Source: an uncultured Lachnospiraceae bacterium (GTDB taxonomy: Bacteria > Bacillota > Clostridia > Lachnospirales > Lachnospiraceae). Taken from it: 64,000 nt of DNA. A model generated the notes under the pieces. That model worked only from the letters and a program-made list of their open reading frames with translations. It was not told where the DNA came from and made no database searches. Position 1 is the stretch's first letter; every line of letters begins with the position of its first letter. Positions 17,561 to 27,098 of the stretch are shown here, one piece after another. The position numbers and the translations under genes were made by a program. The stretch lies in the NCBI GenBank assembly GCA_910585465.1, contig CAJUEW010000002.1, forward strand, positions 62,001 to 126,000, read 5' to 3'.

Positions 17561-18253
17561 ATGGTTGCTGAGAATTACAGAGAAGTGGAACAGAAGGTAT
17601 GCGAGGCCTGCGCGCGCAGCGGCAGAAGCCGTTCAGAGGTAACTTTGATTGCCGTGAGCAAGACAAAACCCGTGGAGATGCTCCGGGAAGCGATGGAAGC
17701 GGGGGCAGAGGTGTTTGGAGAAAATAAGGTTCAGGAGCTGTGTGATAAGTATGAGGTTCTGCCTCGGAATATTCGCTGGCATCTTATAGGACATCTTCAG
17801 AGAAACAAAGTAAAATATGTAGTGGAAAAGGCAGAACTGATTCATTCTGTGGACTCTCTGCGTCTGGCAGAGGAGATCAGTAAGGAAGCTGTTAAAAAGA
17901 ATATACAGGCGAATATTTTGATAGAGGTAAATGTGGCCCGGGAAGAAAGCAAGTTCGGCGTGACCGTGGAGGGTACGGAAACGCTGATCCGCCAGATTGC
18001 GCCTCTTTCCAATATTCATATCCGGGGACTGATGACAATAGCTCCTTATGTGGAAAATCCGGAGGTAAATAGAAGCATATTTCGTACATTAAAAAAATTG
18101 GCTGTTGACATCAAAATGAAAAACATTGATAATGTAGACATGGACGTGCTTTCCATGGGCATGACAGGAGACTATCAGGTTGCTATTGAAGAAGGGGCAA
18201 CAATGGTACGTGTCGGTACCGGCATTTTCGGGGAGCGCGATTATTTGATATAA
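17561..18253 (+). CDS. PLP homeostasis protein, YggS/YlmE family
   Basis: The ATG at 17561 follows AGGAG by eight bases and gives 230 residues; a GTG at 17552 overlaps that site. The family binds PLP on a lysine, here K34 in IAVSKTKPVEM, and buffers free PLP with effects on amino acid pools. Other family blocks are FGENKVQEL, WHLIGHLQRNK and the closing VRVGTGIFGER. In Bacillus the same gene (ylmE) also precedes sepF, as it does here, within a division-linked group. Confidence 0.95.
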   Translation: MVAENYREVEQKVCEACARSGRSRSEVTLIAVSKTKPVEMLREAMEAGAEVFGENKVQELCDKYEVLPRNIRWHLIGHLQRNKVKYVVEKAELIHSVDSLRLAEEISKEAVKKNIQANILIEVNVAREESKFGVTVEGTETLIRQIAPLSNIHIRGLMTIAPYVENPEVNRSIFRTLKKLAVDIKMKNIDNVDMDVLSMGMTGDYQVAIEEGATMVRVGTGIFGERDYLI

Positions 18254-18266
18254 AGGAGAGTAACTA

Positions 18267-18788
18267 ATGGGCTTTTTAGATAAGATTATAGATACCATGC
18301 ATCTTGGCAGCGAAGACGACTATGATGATTATGATGATTTTGAAGATGATGACTACGAGGATGGGCGGTCAAAGAGAAACATCTTTAAAAAAAAGGATAA
18401 GGATTACGACTATGATCTGGAAGATGATGTAATTACGGATTCTAAAAAGGTTAAGCCGGTAAAGCAGTCAGCCAGGATCACTCCAATGCGTTCCAAAAAG
18501 GGAAGCAATGGAATGGAGGTATGTGTATTTAAGCCGACTCAATTTGAGGAGGCAAGGGAAATCACGGACACCTTGCTGAGCAACTGTACGATTGTACTGA
18601 ATTTTGAAGGACTGGATGTGGAGATTGCACAGCGGATTATTGATTTTACCTCCGGCTCCTGCTATGCGATTGGGGGCAATCTTCAGAAGGTTTCAAACTA
18701 CATATTTGTAGTTACGCCAAAAAGTGTGGATATTTCCGGGGATTTCCAGGACATTCTTTCGGGGGCATTTGATATTCCTACTATTTAA
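18267..18788 (+). CDS. sepF: Cell division protein SepF
   Basis: This 173-residue protein has the short N-terminal amphipathic membrane anchor MGFLDKIIDTMHLG, then an acidic D/Y/E-rich linker at residues 18-35, and a C-terminal SepF core (VCVFKPTQFEEAREITDTLL and INFxG-type NFEGLDVEIAQRIIDF). SepF tethers and bundles FtsZ at the inner membrane. It follows yggS by 13 bases. The division genes ylmG, ylmH and divIVA that often follow sepF in Firmicutes are not present here. Confidence 0.95.
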   Translation: MGFLDKIIDTMHLGSEDDYDDYDDFEDDDYEDGRSKRNIFKKKDKDYDYDLEDDVITDSKKVKPVKQSARITPMRSKKGSNGMEVCVFKPTQFEEAREITDTLLSNCTIVLNFEGLDVEIAQRIIDFTSGSCYAIGGNLQKVSNYIFVVTPKSVDISGDFQDILSGAFDIPTI

Positions 18789-18834
18789 CAGAAGCAGACA
18801 GGAATACAGGATGTCCATATAGGATTTTGCGCAC

Positions 18835-18871
18835 GAAGAGCATCAGATGAATACGTCCGATGCTCTTTCTT
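18835..18871 (+). terminator. Probable intrinsic terminator after sepF
   Basis: AAGAGCATC and GATGCTCTT form a nine-base-pair stem with a 14-base loop, followed by a T-rich TTTCTT. The weak T run could allow partial read-through into aroB. Confidence 0.6.
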
Positions 18872-18900
18872 ATGACATTAGAAAAGAAGAGGTTAAAAAC

Positions 18901-20010
18901 ATGGAGCAATACGAAAAAATAGAGGTAAAAAAGGACGGGAAATACAGCTATTCGATCTATCTGGAACCGGATTTCTCCTGTCTGGAGGAAGCCTTAAGGC
19001 CCCTTGGCACAGAAAAAAGAAAACTGTGTATTGTGTCGGAAAGCACTGTGGCGGGGCTTTATGCGGAAGAGCTTAAGAAGGTTTTGGAGAAGATTTGCGC
19101 AGGTGTATCTTTATTTGTGTTTCCTGCAGGAGAGGCAAGCAAGACACTGGATACGGTCAAAGAACTGTATAAGCATCTGATTTTAAATCAATTTGATCGG
19201 AAGGATATGCTGGTTGCCCTTGGCGGAGGCGTTGTGGGGGATCTGACCGGATATGCTGCTGCCACTTATGTGCGGGGGATTGATTTTATTCAGGTGCCCA
19301 CCACACTGCTGGCACAGGTGGATTCCAGTATCGGGGGCAAGACAGGGGTTGATTTTGACGCTTATAAAAATATGGTGGGAGCTTTCCATATGCCCAGACT
19401 TGTCTATATGAATCTGGGCACGCTTCAGTCCCTTTCGGAAAGACAGTTTGCAGCCGGTATGGCGGAGATTATCAAGCATGGGCTGATTCAGGACAGGCTG
19501 TACTATGAATGGATCCAGAATCATGGCAGGGAGATAGCCTGCAGGAAGTATGAGGCGCTTCAGTATATGATCTATGGAAGCTGTCAGATTAAACGCCATG
19601 TGGTGGAGGAGGATCCGACGGAGCAGGGAATCCGTGCCTGGCTGAATTTCGGACATACGACAGGGCATGCAGTGGAAAAGCTGAAGAATTTTGAATTATA
19701 CCATGGAGAATGTGTGGCCGTCGGCTGCGTGGCCGCTGCCTGGATTTCCTGGAAGAGAGGACTTCTGACTAAGGAGGAGCGCGATCAGATAGAGCAGACA
19801 TTGAAAGCTTATCATCTGCCGATCCGCGTCCGGGGCCTGACACCGGAAGAGGTGTTAAAAGCTACGAAGCTGGATAAGAAGATGGAAGCCGGGAGGATTA
19901 AATTTATATTACTGAAAAGACTTGGAGAGGCCTTTGTAACCAAAGATGTGGAAGACAAAGAGCTTTTGGAAGCAATTTGTTATGTGAGCGGGGAGAGCGG
20001 GAATGAATAA
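18901..20010 (+). CDS. aroB: 3-dehydroquinate synthase
   Basis: The ATG at 18901 gives 369 residues; an upstream ATG at 18847 lies in the terminator loop and is rejected. The enzyme makes dehydroquinate from DAHP, the second shikimate step, using NAD and a metal ion. GGGVVGDLTGYAAATYVRG is the NAD-binding signature and QVDSSIGGKTGVD the substrate loop; metal-binding residues include the histidines of FGHTTGHAVE and YHGECVAVG. No other aro gene is adjacent. Its last eight bases overlap lspA. Confidence 0.97.
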   Translation: MEQYEKIEVKKDGKYSYSIYLEPDFSCLEEALRPLGTEKRKLCIVSESTVAGLYAEELKKVLEKICAGVSLFVFPAGEASKTLDTVKELYKHLILNQFDRKDMLVALGGGVVGDLTGYAAATYVRGIDFIQVPTTLLAQVDSSIGGKTGVDFDAYKNMVGAFHMPRLVYMNLGTLQSLSERQFAAGMAEIIKHGLIQDRLYYEWIQNHGREIACRKYEALQYMIYGSCQIKRHVVEEDPTEQGIRAWLNFGHTTGHAVEKLKNFELYHGECVAVGCVAAAWISWKRGLLTKEERDQIEQTLKAYHLPIRVRGLTPEEVLKATKLDKKMEAGRIKFILLKRLGEAFVTKDVEDKELLEAICYVSGESGNE

Positions 20011-20527
20011 AAATAAAATACTTTGCCGTCCCTGGGGAATTATTCTGATTACACTGCTGCTTGTACTTCTGGATCAGATAACGAAAGGACTGGCGGTGGA
20101 GTTTTTAAAGGATCAGGAGCCATTCGTTATATGGGAGGGAGTTTTTGAGCTTCATTATCTGGAAAACCGGGGAGCCGCCTTCGGAATGCTTCAGGGACAG
20201 AGAACATTTTTTCTGATAATTGGAATCGCGGTGTTTGCCGGGGCGCTGTATTTGTTCCGCCATATGTCAGAGGATACCAGATTCTGGCCGCTTCGACTTA
20301 TTGCGGTAGGTATTCTGGCAGGGGCCTGGGGCAATATGCTGGATCGTCTGAGGCTGTCCTATGTGGTGGATTTCTTCTATTTTAAACTGATTGATTTTCC
20401 GATTTTCAATGTGGCGGATATCTATGTGAGCATAGGTACTGCGGCGCTTGTGGTGCTGATTTTGTTTTATTATAAGGATGAGGAGCTGAACCATCTTCTG
20501 GACAGGAGGAAGAAGAGAAAATTATGA
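20003..20527 (+). CDS. lspA: Lipoprotein signal peptidase II
   Basis: This 174-residue aspartic peptidase has four membrane helices and cleaves prolipoproteins after diacylglyceryl transfer. The catalytic pair is D114 (GNMLDRL) and D139 (NVADIYVS), and ENRGAAFGM is the conserved loop. It would process the two lipoproteins encoded in this window, the DacF-like enzyme and PotD. It overlaps aroB by eight bases and rluD by four, so the three genes look co-translated. Confidence 0.97.
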   Translation: MNKNKILCRPWGIILITLLLVLLDQITKGLAVEFLKDQEPFVIWEGVFELHYLENRGAAFGMLQGQRTFFLIIGIAVFAGALYLFRHMSEDTRFWPLRLIAVGILAGAWGNMLDRLRLSYVVDFFYFKLIDFPIFNVADIYVSIGTAALVVLILFYYKDEELNHLLDRRKKRKL

Positions 20528-21432
20528 ATGTTTTCAGGCTGGAGGCAGATGAAAGCTGTATGGATGAGCGGATAGATAAATTTTTAAGCTTTATGCTGCC
20601 CGGGCAGTCCCGCTCCTATCTGCAGAAAATAATCCGGGAAGGCAGCGTTTTAGTGAATGGAAAGCCTGTGAAAGCAAGCTATCGGATAGAGGCTCAGGAT
20701 GAGGTGCTGATTCATCTGCCGGAGCTTACAGAACCGGAGATAGAGGCTGAGAATATTCCCCTGGACATTCTTTATGAAGACGCGGATCTTCTGATAGTAA
20801 ATAAGCCTAAAGGAATGGTGGTGCATCCTTCTGCAGGACACAGCGCCGGAACACTGGTAAATGCAGTTATGTATCACTGCAGAGGGCAATTATCAGGTAT
20901 TAACGGAAGTCTGCGGCCGGGGATTGTACACCGTATTGATAAAGATACGACAGGAGCGCTGGTTATCTGCAAAAACGATTACGCGCACAGCCATGTGGCG
21001 GAACAACTGAAGGTACATTCGATTACGAGGAAATATCGTGCGATTGTGAACGGCGTGATCAGAGAGGAGGATGGCGTGATTGACGCCCCAATCGGGAGAC
21101 ATCCTGTGGAACGTAAGAAGATGGCTGTCAATGAGAAAAACGGCAGGCGTGCGGTGACCCATTACAGGGTACTTCACAGATTTGCAAACCATACCTATAT
21201 TGAGTGTCGGCTGGAAACCGGCCGCACCCATCAAATCCGTGTTCATTTGGCCTTTATCCGTCACCCGATTCTCGGAGATACGGTGTACGGTCCGGAAAAA
21301 AATCCTTATCATCTGGAAGGACAAACCCTTCATGCGCAAATATTGGGGCTGATTCATCCGGTGACAGGGGAGTATATAGAAGTGGAAGCCCCGCTTCCGG
21401 AATATTTTCAAAAGCTGCTGAAAAAGCTTTGA
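20524..21432 (+). CDS. rluD: 23S rRNA pseudouridine synthase, RluD/RluA family
   Basis: This 302-residue protein has an N-terminal S4 RNA-binding domain (about residues 13-60) and the RluA catalytic domain. The active aspartate is D139 in HRIDKDTTG, and LETGRTHQIRVH is the second signature. The lspA-rluD order is common in Firmicutes. By family and context the target is the helix 69 region of 23S rRNA, although RluC-like specificity cannot be excluded from sequence alone. A terminator lies about 120 bases downstream. Confidence 0.93.
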   Translation: MNVFRLEADESCMDERIDKFLSFMLPGQSRSYLQKIIREGSVLVNGKPVKASYRIEAQDEVLIHLPELTEPEIEAENIPLDILYEDADLLIVNKPKGMVVHPSAGHSAGTLVNAVMYHCRGQLSGINGSLRPGIVHRIDKDTTGALVICKNDYAHSHVAEQLKVHSITRKYRAIVNGVIREEDGVIDAPIGRHPVERKKMAVNEKNGRRAVTHYRVLHRFANHTYIECRLETGRTHQIRVHLAFIRHPILGDTVYGPEKNPYHLEGQTLHAQILGLIHPVTGEYIEVEAPLPEYFQKLLKKL

Positions 21433-21550
21433 AAGTCAACTTTGAAGATTATTCTGGAAATTATTCTTGTAATTGAGGGCGTTCAGACACTTACAAGGAA
21501 AAAGGCTGCATAAAAAATTACATAAGAGAAAACAAATTAAGAATCTTTTT

Positions 21551-21590
21551 AGGGACTGCCATGAAAGCAATGCTGAAGGCAGTCCTTTTT
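21551..21590 (+). terminator. Intrinsic terminator
   Basis: GGACTGCC and GGCAGTCC form the stem, extended by flanking A/T pairing, followed by TTTTT. It ends the aroB-lspA-rluD unit. Confidence 0.85.
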
Positions 21591-21598
21591 ATGTGCTA

Positions 21599-21627
21599 TT
21601 GAGGAATGGAAGAAATTATGATAATAT
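21599..21627 (+). promoter_or_regulatory. Possible promoter for the hybrid kinase
   Basis: TTGAGG and TAATAT lie 17 bases apart, 44 bases before the kinase start and after the terminator. Each box matches four of six consensus bases, so the call is weak. Confidence 0.35.
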
Positions 21628-21670
21628 GGATGGCAGATAATGACACAGGAAGGCGGATAAGAACGGCAGA

Positions 21671-24600
21671 ATGAAAAAAATATGGATATCATCTGGAATT
21701 TCAATATTTTTTATACTTATTTTTATGGTGGCGGAGCTGTTTCATCCACGCGAGGAAGAGACAGTATATTTTTTGCCTGATCAGTTTGAGTATTATTATA
21801 ATGAAAACTGGAAGCTGGTCTCTCTGAATGGAATAGAGGAGACCCGGCCCGGTCAGGACAGTCACGACGGAATTGTGAAACTGACAAAGGACGCTCTGGA
21901 GGCGGGGGAGTATGAGAAGGTAACTCTGCCATATGAGGGGAAGAGCAGGACTGACGATGTGATGGTATTTATCAATACCTTGTCCGGGGAATACGCAGGC
22001 TTGACGCTGAGCTTTTCCTCTTCGGGGGCAAAGGTGCGTGTGGTACTGGACGGGGAGGTTATCTATGAGCATGAACCGGAATATGATGAAACGTCCGGGA
22101 AAGCGTTTGAAAATGATGAAAACTATGTAGATATTCCTCATATGTTTGAGAATGGGGAGCTTTGGATCGAGCTGAGTTTTCCTTATCCGGACGCGGCGGC
22201 AGTGCTTGACAGTGTTAAAATCGAAACACGCGATATGGTTGTGATTGGGGTACTGGGAAACAGTGTCAGCGAAATTGGCTGCTGCCTGCTTATTATACTT
22301 ATGTCAATCGTCATGTTTATGCTTGCGCTGATACGGCGGCGTACGCGTCAGCCGGCCCGGGGAGAACTGTTTTTGGGACTGGCGGGACTGGTTTCCGGAC
22401 TTTATTGCTTTATCGCCACAGATATGATGAGCATATTTTACAATATACAGGAAGCATATGAGATGCAGGAATATTTAGTGCTGCTGCTTCCTTTGCTTTT
22501 AACCTTATATTTTGACCAAAATCTGCATACTACATATCCCCGCCGTTTCTCCGTTCTGCTATGGGGCGTGATTCTCAATGCGGTAGTTCAGCTCCTTTTA
22601 CATATACTGGGCATACGGGAATTGATAAATATGGTGAACATATCTGCGGCGGCGGTGGCGGCAGTCTGCGTGACGGCCATTGTGAGTCTGATACAGCTGG
22701 ATTACAGAAACAGGCGTTATCAGACTCTGCCATCGGTTTTATCTTTGTGCATACTGCTGGCCGGAGGGGCTTTAAATGTAATAAACAACAGGTTTATTGG
22801 TTATATCGGCAATAATACGGCAGGCCGGTACAGTATGGCTTTGTTCAGCGTTATAATGGCCGTTATGCATACCCTGCAGATTTCCGTGGAGTACCGGGCG
22901 GCTGCAGAGGAAAGCGCATGTCTTCTGGCAGAAAAGGTCAGGGCGGCAGAACGGCAGAACGAGCTGTTGATTCAGGCTAAGAAGGATGCGGATGCGGCGA
23001 GGCACGAAGCGCTGGCTGCCAATGAGGCAAAGGGAAAATTTCTTGCACGTATGTCCCATGAGATCCGCACCCCTATTAATGCGGTGCTTGGTATGGATGA
23101 AATGATTCTGCGCGAGTCCGGGGAACCGCATATTAAAGAATATGCCATGGATATCTATACGGCAGGCCAGACGCTGCTGTCGCTGATCAATGATATTCTG
23201 GATTTCTCTAAGATTGATTCCGGAAAAATGGAAATTGTGCCGGTGGAATACGATATCAGCAGTCTGATTCATGATCTGACAAATATGGCATCCCAGAGAA
23301 TAAAGGACAAAAACGTCAGGCTGAAGGTGGAAGTAGCTCATGATATTCCTTCCCGTCTGTATGGGGATGATGTGCGCGTCCGCCAGGTGCTGACAAATAT
23401 TCTTACTAATGCGGTTAAGTATACACATGAGGGATATGTGTGGCTGCGGGTGGGAAGCCGCAGAACGGAGGATACGGCGGTACTTACATTTGAGGTGGAG
23501 GATACGGGCATCGGGATCAAGGAAGAGGATCTGCCCAAGCTTTCGGCGGAGTTTGAGCGGATTGAGGAGGATCGGAACCATAATATAGAGGGCACCGGAC
23601 TTGGCATGAACATCACGATACAGCTTCTTTCGCTTATGGGCTGCCGGCTGCAGGTAGATAGCATATATGGAAAGGGATCTAAATTTTATTTTGAGCTGGA
23701 GCAGAAGATTGTGGATCCTACGCCCATTGGGGATTTTGAGTCCAGAGTACGTCAGATGACGGAAAACTATAACTACAGTACGAAGTTCTATGCTCCGGAT
23801 GCAAAGATTCTGGTTGTGGATGACAATGCTGTCAACCGCAAAGTACTGAAAAGTCTGCTGAAGGAGACTCAGATTCAGGTGACGGATGCCGGAGGAGGAG
23901 CAGAGTGTCTGGAGCTGGTGCAGAAAAACCACTATGATCTGATTTTCCTGGATCATATGATGCCGGAGATGGACGGCGTGGAGACGCTCCATCACATGAA
24001 AGAGCTTTCCGGCGGCCCGTGTCAGAATACACCTATCGTGGTGCTGACTGCCAATGCGGTGTCCGGGGCAAAAGAAAAATATCTGTCAGAGGGCTTCGAT
24101 GATTTCCTGTCCAAGCCGGTTGTGCCGGAAAAGCTTGAAAATATGATCAAAAGAATGCTGCCGGAGGATTTGCTGAAGGAAGCAGCAGACGGAGGTTCCG
24201 GGACAAAACAGGTCCGGGCCGGAACGAAAAAGGAGAGCGCCCCGGAGAATCTGCCGGAGGAGCTTTTGCAGATCGACGGTCTGGACTGGCAGTATGCCTG
24301 GATGCATCTGCCGGATATGGAGCTTCTGGAATATACTGTAAAGGAATTTTACGCCCAGATTGATTCCGCAGCCGATAAGCTGGAGCGGTTTTACGGGCAG
24401 ATTGCGGAGCCTGATCAGCTGGATCAGTACCGTATTCAGGTACACGCTATGAAAGGCCTTGCGGCAACAGTGGGAATTATGCCCTTGTCCGGCCTTGCAA
24501 AGGTATTGGAATATGCGGCAAGAGATGGTAAAATAGATGTGGTTACGTCCGTCACGCCGATATTTCTGGAAGAGTGGCGCAGCTACCGTCAGAAGCTGCA

Positions 24601-24874
24601 GGGGGTTTTTGGTATTGAGGACACAGCAGGAAAGGAAGTGACCGATTACTCTGTCCTGCAGGCTCTTGTGGAAATGCTGCGGTTCAGCATGAAGGAGATG
24701 GATATCGACCAGGCTGATCGGCTGGCCGGCCAGCTTCTGGAATATAAATATCCGGATAAAATAGCTCAAAATATCCGGCAGCTTGCAGAAGCAGTTACAA
24801 ATCTGGATTCGGAGGAAACGGAGCGCCTTGCAGAACTGCTGATCGGACAGATGAGGAGACAGATCGAGACTTGA
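21671..24874 (+). CDS. Hybrid sensor histidine kinase with 7TM input, REC and Hpt domains
   Basis: This 1067-residue protein starts with a membrane helix (residues 5-21). An extracellular beta-rich domain to about 190 follows, then about seven membrane helices (about 195-410), an arrangement like 7TMR-DISM receptors. The HisKA domain carries H463 in ARMSHEIRTP, and the HATPase has the G boxes VEDTGIGI and GTGLGM. The receiver carries D761 in FLDHMMPEMDG, and a C-terminal Hpt has H925 in VHAMKGL. All phosphorelay residues are present. The relay can therefore run H-D-H inside one chain and pass to the response regulator encoded next. The ligand is unknown. Confidence 0.93.
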   Translation: MKKIWISSGISIFFILIFMVAELFHPREEETVYFLPDQFEYYYNENWKLVSLNGIEETRPGQDSHDGIVKLTKDALEAGEYEKVTLPYEGKSRTDDVMVFINTLSGEYAGLTLSFSSSGAKVRVVLDGEVIYEHEPEYDETSGKAFENDENYVDIPHMFENGELWIELSFPYPDAAAVLDSVKIETRDMVVIGVLGNSVSEIGCCLLIILMSIVMFMLALIRRRTRQPARGELFLGLAGLVSGLYCFIATDMMSIFYNIQEAYEMQEYLVLLLPLLLTLYFDQNLHTTYPRRFSVLLWGVILNAVVQLLLHILGIRELINMVNISAAAVAAVCVTAIVSLIQLDYRNRRYQTLPSVLSLCILLAGGALNVINNRFIGYIGNNTAGRYSMALFSVIMAVMHTLQISVEYRAAAEESACLLAEKVRAAERQNELLIQAKKDADAARHEALAANEAKGKFLARMSHEIRTPINAVLGMDEMILRESGEPHIKEYAMDIYTAGQTLLSLINDILDFSKIDSGKMEIVPVEYDISSLIHDLTNMASQRIKDKNVRLKVEVAHDIPSRLYGDDVRVRQVLTNILTNAVKYTHEGYVWLRVGSRRTEDTAVLTFEVEDTGIGIKEEDLPKLSAEFERIEEDRNHNIEGTGLGMNITIQLLSLMGCRLQVDSIYGKGSKFYFELEQKIVDPTPIGDFESRVRQMTENYNYSTKFYAPDAKILVVDDNAVNRKVLKSLLKETQIQVTDAGGGAECLELVQKNHYDLIFLDHMMPEMDGVETLHHMKELSGGPCQNTPIVVLTANAVSGAKEKYLSEGFDDFLSKPVVPEKLENMIKRMLPEDLLKEAADGGSGTKQVRAGTKKESAPENLPEELLQIDGLDWQYAWMHLPDMELLEYTVKEFYAQIDSAADKLERFYGQIAEPDQLDQYRIQVHAMKGLAATVGIMPLSGLAKVLEYAARDGKIDVVTSVTPIFLEEWRSYRQKLQGVFGIEDTAGKEVTDYSVLQALVEMLRFSMKEMDIDQADRLAGQLLEYKYPDKIAQNIRQLAEAVTNLDSEETERLAELLIGQMRRQIET

Positions 24875-24929
24875 CGCACCATAGAAAATATCTTTACGAA
24901 TTTTACGCAGTTAAAAATAGGAGGAAGAA

Positions 24930-25712
24930 ATGAAAAAAATTTTATTGATAGGGAAACTTAACAATGTGGTGGAAGAGACAAACAAATTTTTGTCCCAGTA
25001 TTTTCATGTACAGCTTTGTTCTGAGAATACGGATGTTCTGGAGGGAATGCTTAAAATCGTAAATCCGGATCTGGTTTTGATCAGCATGATTGATGCGCAT
25101 GATATGGACACGTCCATATTTGCTATGCTGAATGACCGTTATGTGCAGATTCCGGTGCTGACCATTGGCACAAAGGTGGAAATTCATCCGCTCCTTTCGT
25201 ATTATGAGAACAGCCAGTTTGAAAATCTGCTCCGCCCGGCGGAAAATACGGCGATTCTGGATGCAGTATGCGCAAAGCTTGAACTGGACAGACAGGAAGT
25301 GGAAAAGGATGCGGCAAAGGAGAAAGGAGAAACGGATCATAAGAAACGGATTCTGGTCGTGGATGATAACGGTACGGTGCTTCGGACAATGAAGGCCATG
25401 CTGGAAGAATATTATGAAGTGGCTGTGGCGATCTCCGGGACCCAGGCAATGACCTCTATCGGCAAAAAGCGTCCGGATCTGATTCTGTTAGATTATGAAA
25501 TGCCGGTCTGTGACGGGAAAATGACGCTTGAGATGATCCGAGCAGACGAAGATTTGAAAAATATTCCTGTAATTTTCCTGACCGCTATTAATGACCGGAC
25601 CAATGTGGAGGCAGTATTGAAGTTAAAACCGGCAGGGTATTTTCTGAAACCTGCGGCAAAAGACAAACTGCTTGCGGAGATTGAGCGGGTATTAAATTCT
25701 GTTTCTGATTAA
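24930..25712 (+). CDS. Response regulator with degenerate plus intact receiver domain
   Basis: This 260-residue protein lies 55 bases after the kinase behind AGGAGGAA. The C-terminal half is a complete receiver: acidic pair in ILVVDDNG, phospho-acceptor D188 in LLDYEMPVCDG, then the conserved T and K (FLTAIND, FLKPAAKD). The first 115 residues have a receiver-like pattern (KILLIGK, DLVLISMID) but no aspartate where phosphorylation would occur, so it looks like a pseudo-receiver. There is no DNA-binding or enzymatic output domain. It probably works by protein contact as the target of the kinase Hpt domain; this is inference. Confidence 0.87.
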   Translation: MKKILLIGKLNNVVEETNKFLSQYFHVQLCSENTDVLEGMLKIVNPDLVLISMIDAHDMDTSIFAMLNDRYVQIPVLTIGTKVEIHPLLSYYENSQFENLLRPAENTAILDAVCAKLELDRQEVEKDAAKEKGETDHKKRILVVDDNGTVLRTMKAMLEEYYEVAVAISGTQAMTSIGKKRPDLILLDYEMPVCDGKMTLEMIRADEDLKNIPVIFLTAINDRTNVEAVLKLKPAGYFLKPAAKDKLLAEIERVLNSVSD

Positions 25713-25757
25713 GCTTATCCTATGAGGAATAAAATATCAAAGGAGACTACATCATCT

Positions 25758-27098
25758 ATGATGAAAATATTATTTGTATCTCTTGGCTGTGATAAAAACC
25801 TGGTGGATTCGGAGGTGATGCTGGGGCTTTTAGCAAAGGATGGATATGGATTTACAGATGATGAGGCAGAGGCGGACGTCATCGTGATCAATACCTGCTG
25901 TTTTATTGGGGATGCCAAAGAGGAAAGCGTCAATACGATCCTGGAAATGGCGGAATATAAAAAGGAGGGAACCTGCAAAGCCCTGATTGTAACCGGCTGT
26001 CTGGCACAGCGGTATAAACAGGAAATTATGGATGAGATTCCGGAGGTGGATGCGGTTTTAGGGACTACGGCCTATGACAGCATCACGGAAGCCATTAACA
26101 GCGCGCTGGACGGAAAGCAAGTATTAAGATGTGAGAATATTGATCGTCCGGCACCGGACAATGGGAAGCGGGTGCTGACGACAGGAGGTCATTATGCGCA
26201 CCTGAAAATTGCGGAAGGCTGTGATAAGCATTGTACCTACTGCATTATTCCGAAGCTTCGCGGCAGATACCGGAGCTATCCGCTGGAACGGCTGGCAAGA
26301 GAAGCGGCGGAACTGGCGGAACAGGGAGTAAAAGAACTGATTCTGGTGGCTCAGGAGACGACGCTTTATGGAGTGGATTTGTATGGAGAGAAAAGCCTCC
26401 ACAGGCTTCTTAAAATGCTTTGCGGTATTAATGGAATCCGCTGGATACGGGTGCAGTATTGTTATCCGGAGGAGATCTATGATGAGCTGATTCAGACGAT
26501 CCGGGAGGAACCAAAAATCTGCAATTACCTGGATCTTCCGATTCAGCATGCCTCTGATCGGATACTGAAGCGGATGGGCCGGAGGACAAGCCGGCAGGAT
26601 CTCCGAAATATGGTGTCAAAGCTTCGCAAAGAGATTCCGGATATTTGCCTGAGAACGACACTGATCAGCGGCTTTCCGGGAGAAACCAGAGAGGATCATG
26701 AGGAATTGCTGGCATTCGTGGAGGAACTGAGATTCGACAGGCTTGGCGTATTTGTGTATTCTCCGGAGGAGGATACGCCGGCAGCAGGTTTTCCGGATCA
26801 AATACCGGAGGAACTAAAAGAAGAACGCCGGGCTGAGATTATGGAGCTTCAGCAGGAGATTTCTTTTGAAAAAGCGGAGGATATGATAGGAAGGGAGCTT
26901 TGGTGCATGGTGGAGGGAAAGATCGTAGAAGAAGCTGTCTATGCAGCCCGGACCTATAAGGACGCGCCGGATGTGGATGGTTATATTTTTATCCAGACGC
27001 CAGGAGAACTGATGTCCGGAGATTTTGTGAAGGTGCGTGTAACCGGGGCAGAGGAATATGATTTAATAGGAGAGATTGCGGATGAATTTACCGAATAA
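25758..27098 (+). CDS. rimO: Ribosomal protein S12 methylthiotransferase RimO
   Basis: Two ATG codons stand in tandem at 25758 and 25761. The first is 12 bases after AAAGGAG and is used here (446 residues); an ATG at 25722 precedes that site. The N-terminal UPF0004 domain holds cluster cysteines in SLGCDKN, NTCCF and VTGCLAQ. The radical SAM motif is C155-DKH-C159-TY-C162, and a TRAM domain ends the protein. RimO methylthiolates an aspartate of S12. The rimO-pgsA-cinA order is common in Firmicutes. Confidence 0.95.
   Translation: MMKILFVSLGCDKNLVDSEVMLGLLAKDGYGFTDDEAEADVIVINTCCFIGDAKEESVNTILEMAEYKKEGTCKALIVTGCLAQRYKQEIMDEIPEVDAVLGTTAYDSITEAINSALDGKQVLRCENIDRPAPDNGKRVLTTGGHYAHLKIAEGCDKHCTYCIIPKLRGRYRSYPLERLAREAAELAEQGVKELILVAQETTLYGVDLYGEKSLHRLLKMLCGINGIRWIRVQYCYPEEIYDELIQTIREEPKICNYLDLPIQHASDRILKRMGRRTSRQDLRNMVSKLRKEIPDICLRTTLISGFPGETREDHEELLAFVEELRFDRLGVFVYSPEEDTPAAGFPDQIPEELKEERRAEIMELQQEISFEKAEDMIGRELWCMVEGKIVEEAVYAARTYKDAPDVDGYIFIQTPGELMSGDFVKVRVTGAEEYDLIGEIADEFTE

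Noticed and set aside
18847..18900. Upstream start for aroB
   Set aside because: The ATG lies in the loop of the terminator hairpin, and the extra residues do not match the family.
22772..23995. Long open frame of about 400 codons on the minus strand
   Set aside because: It lies wholly inside the hybrid kinase on the opposite strand, has histidine- and cysteine-rich low-sense composition and no ribosome site; it is a shadow of the real gene.
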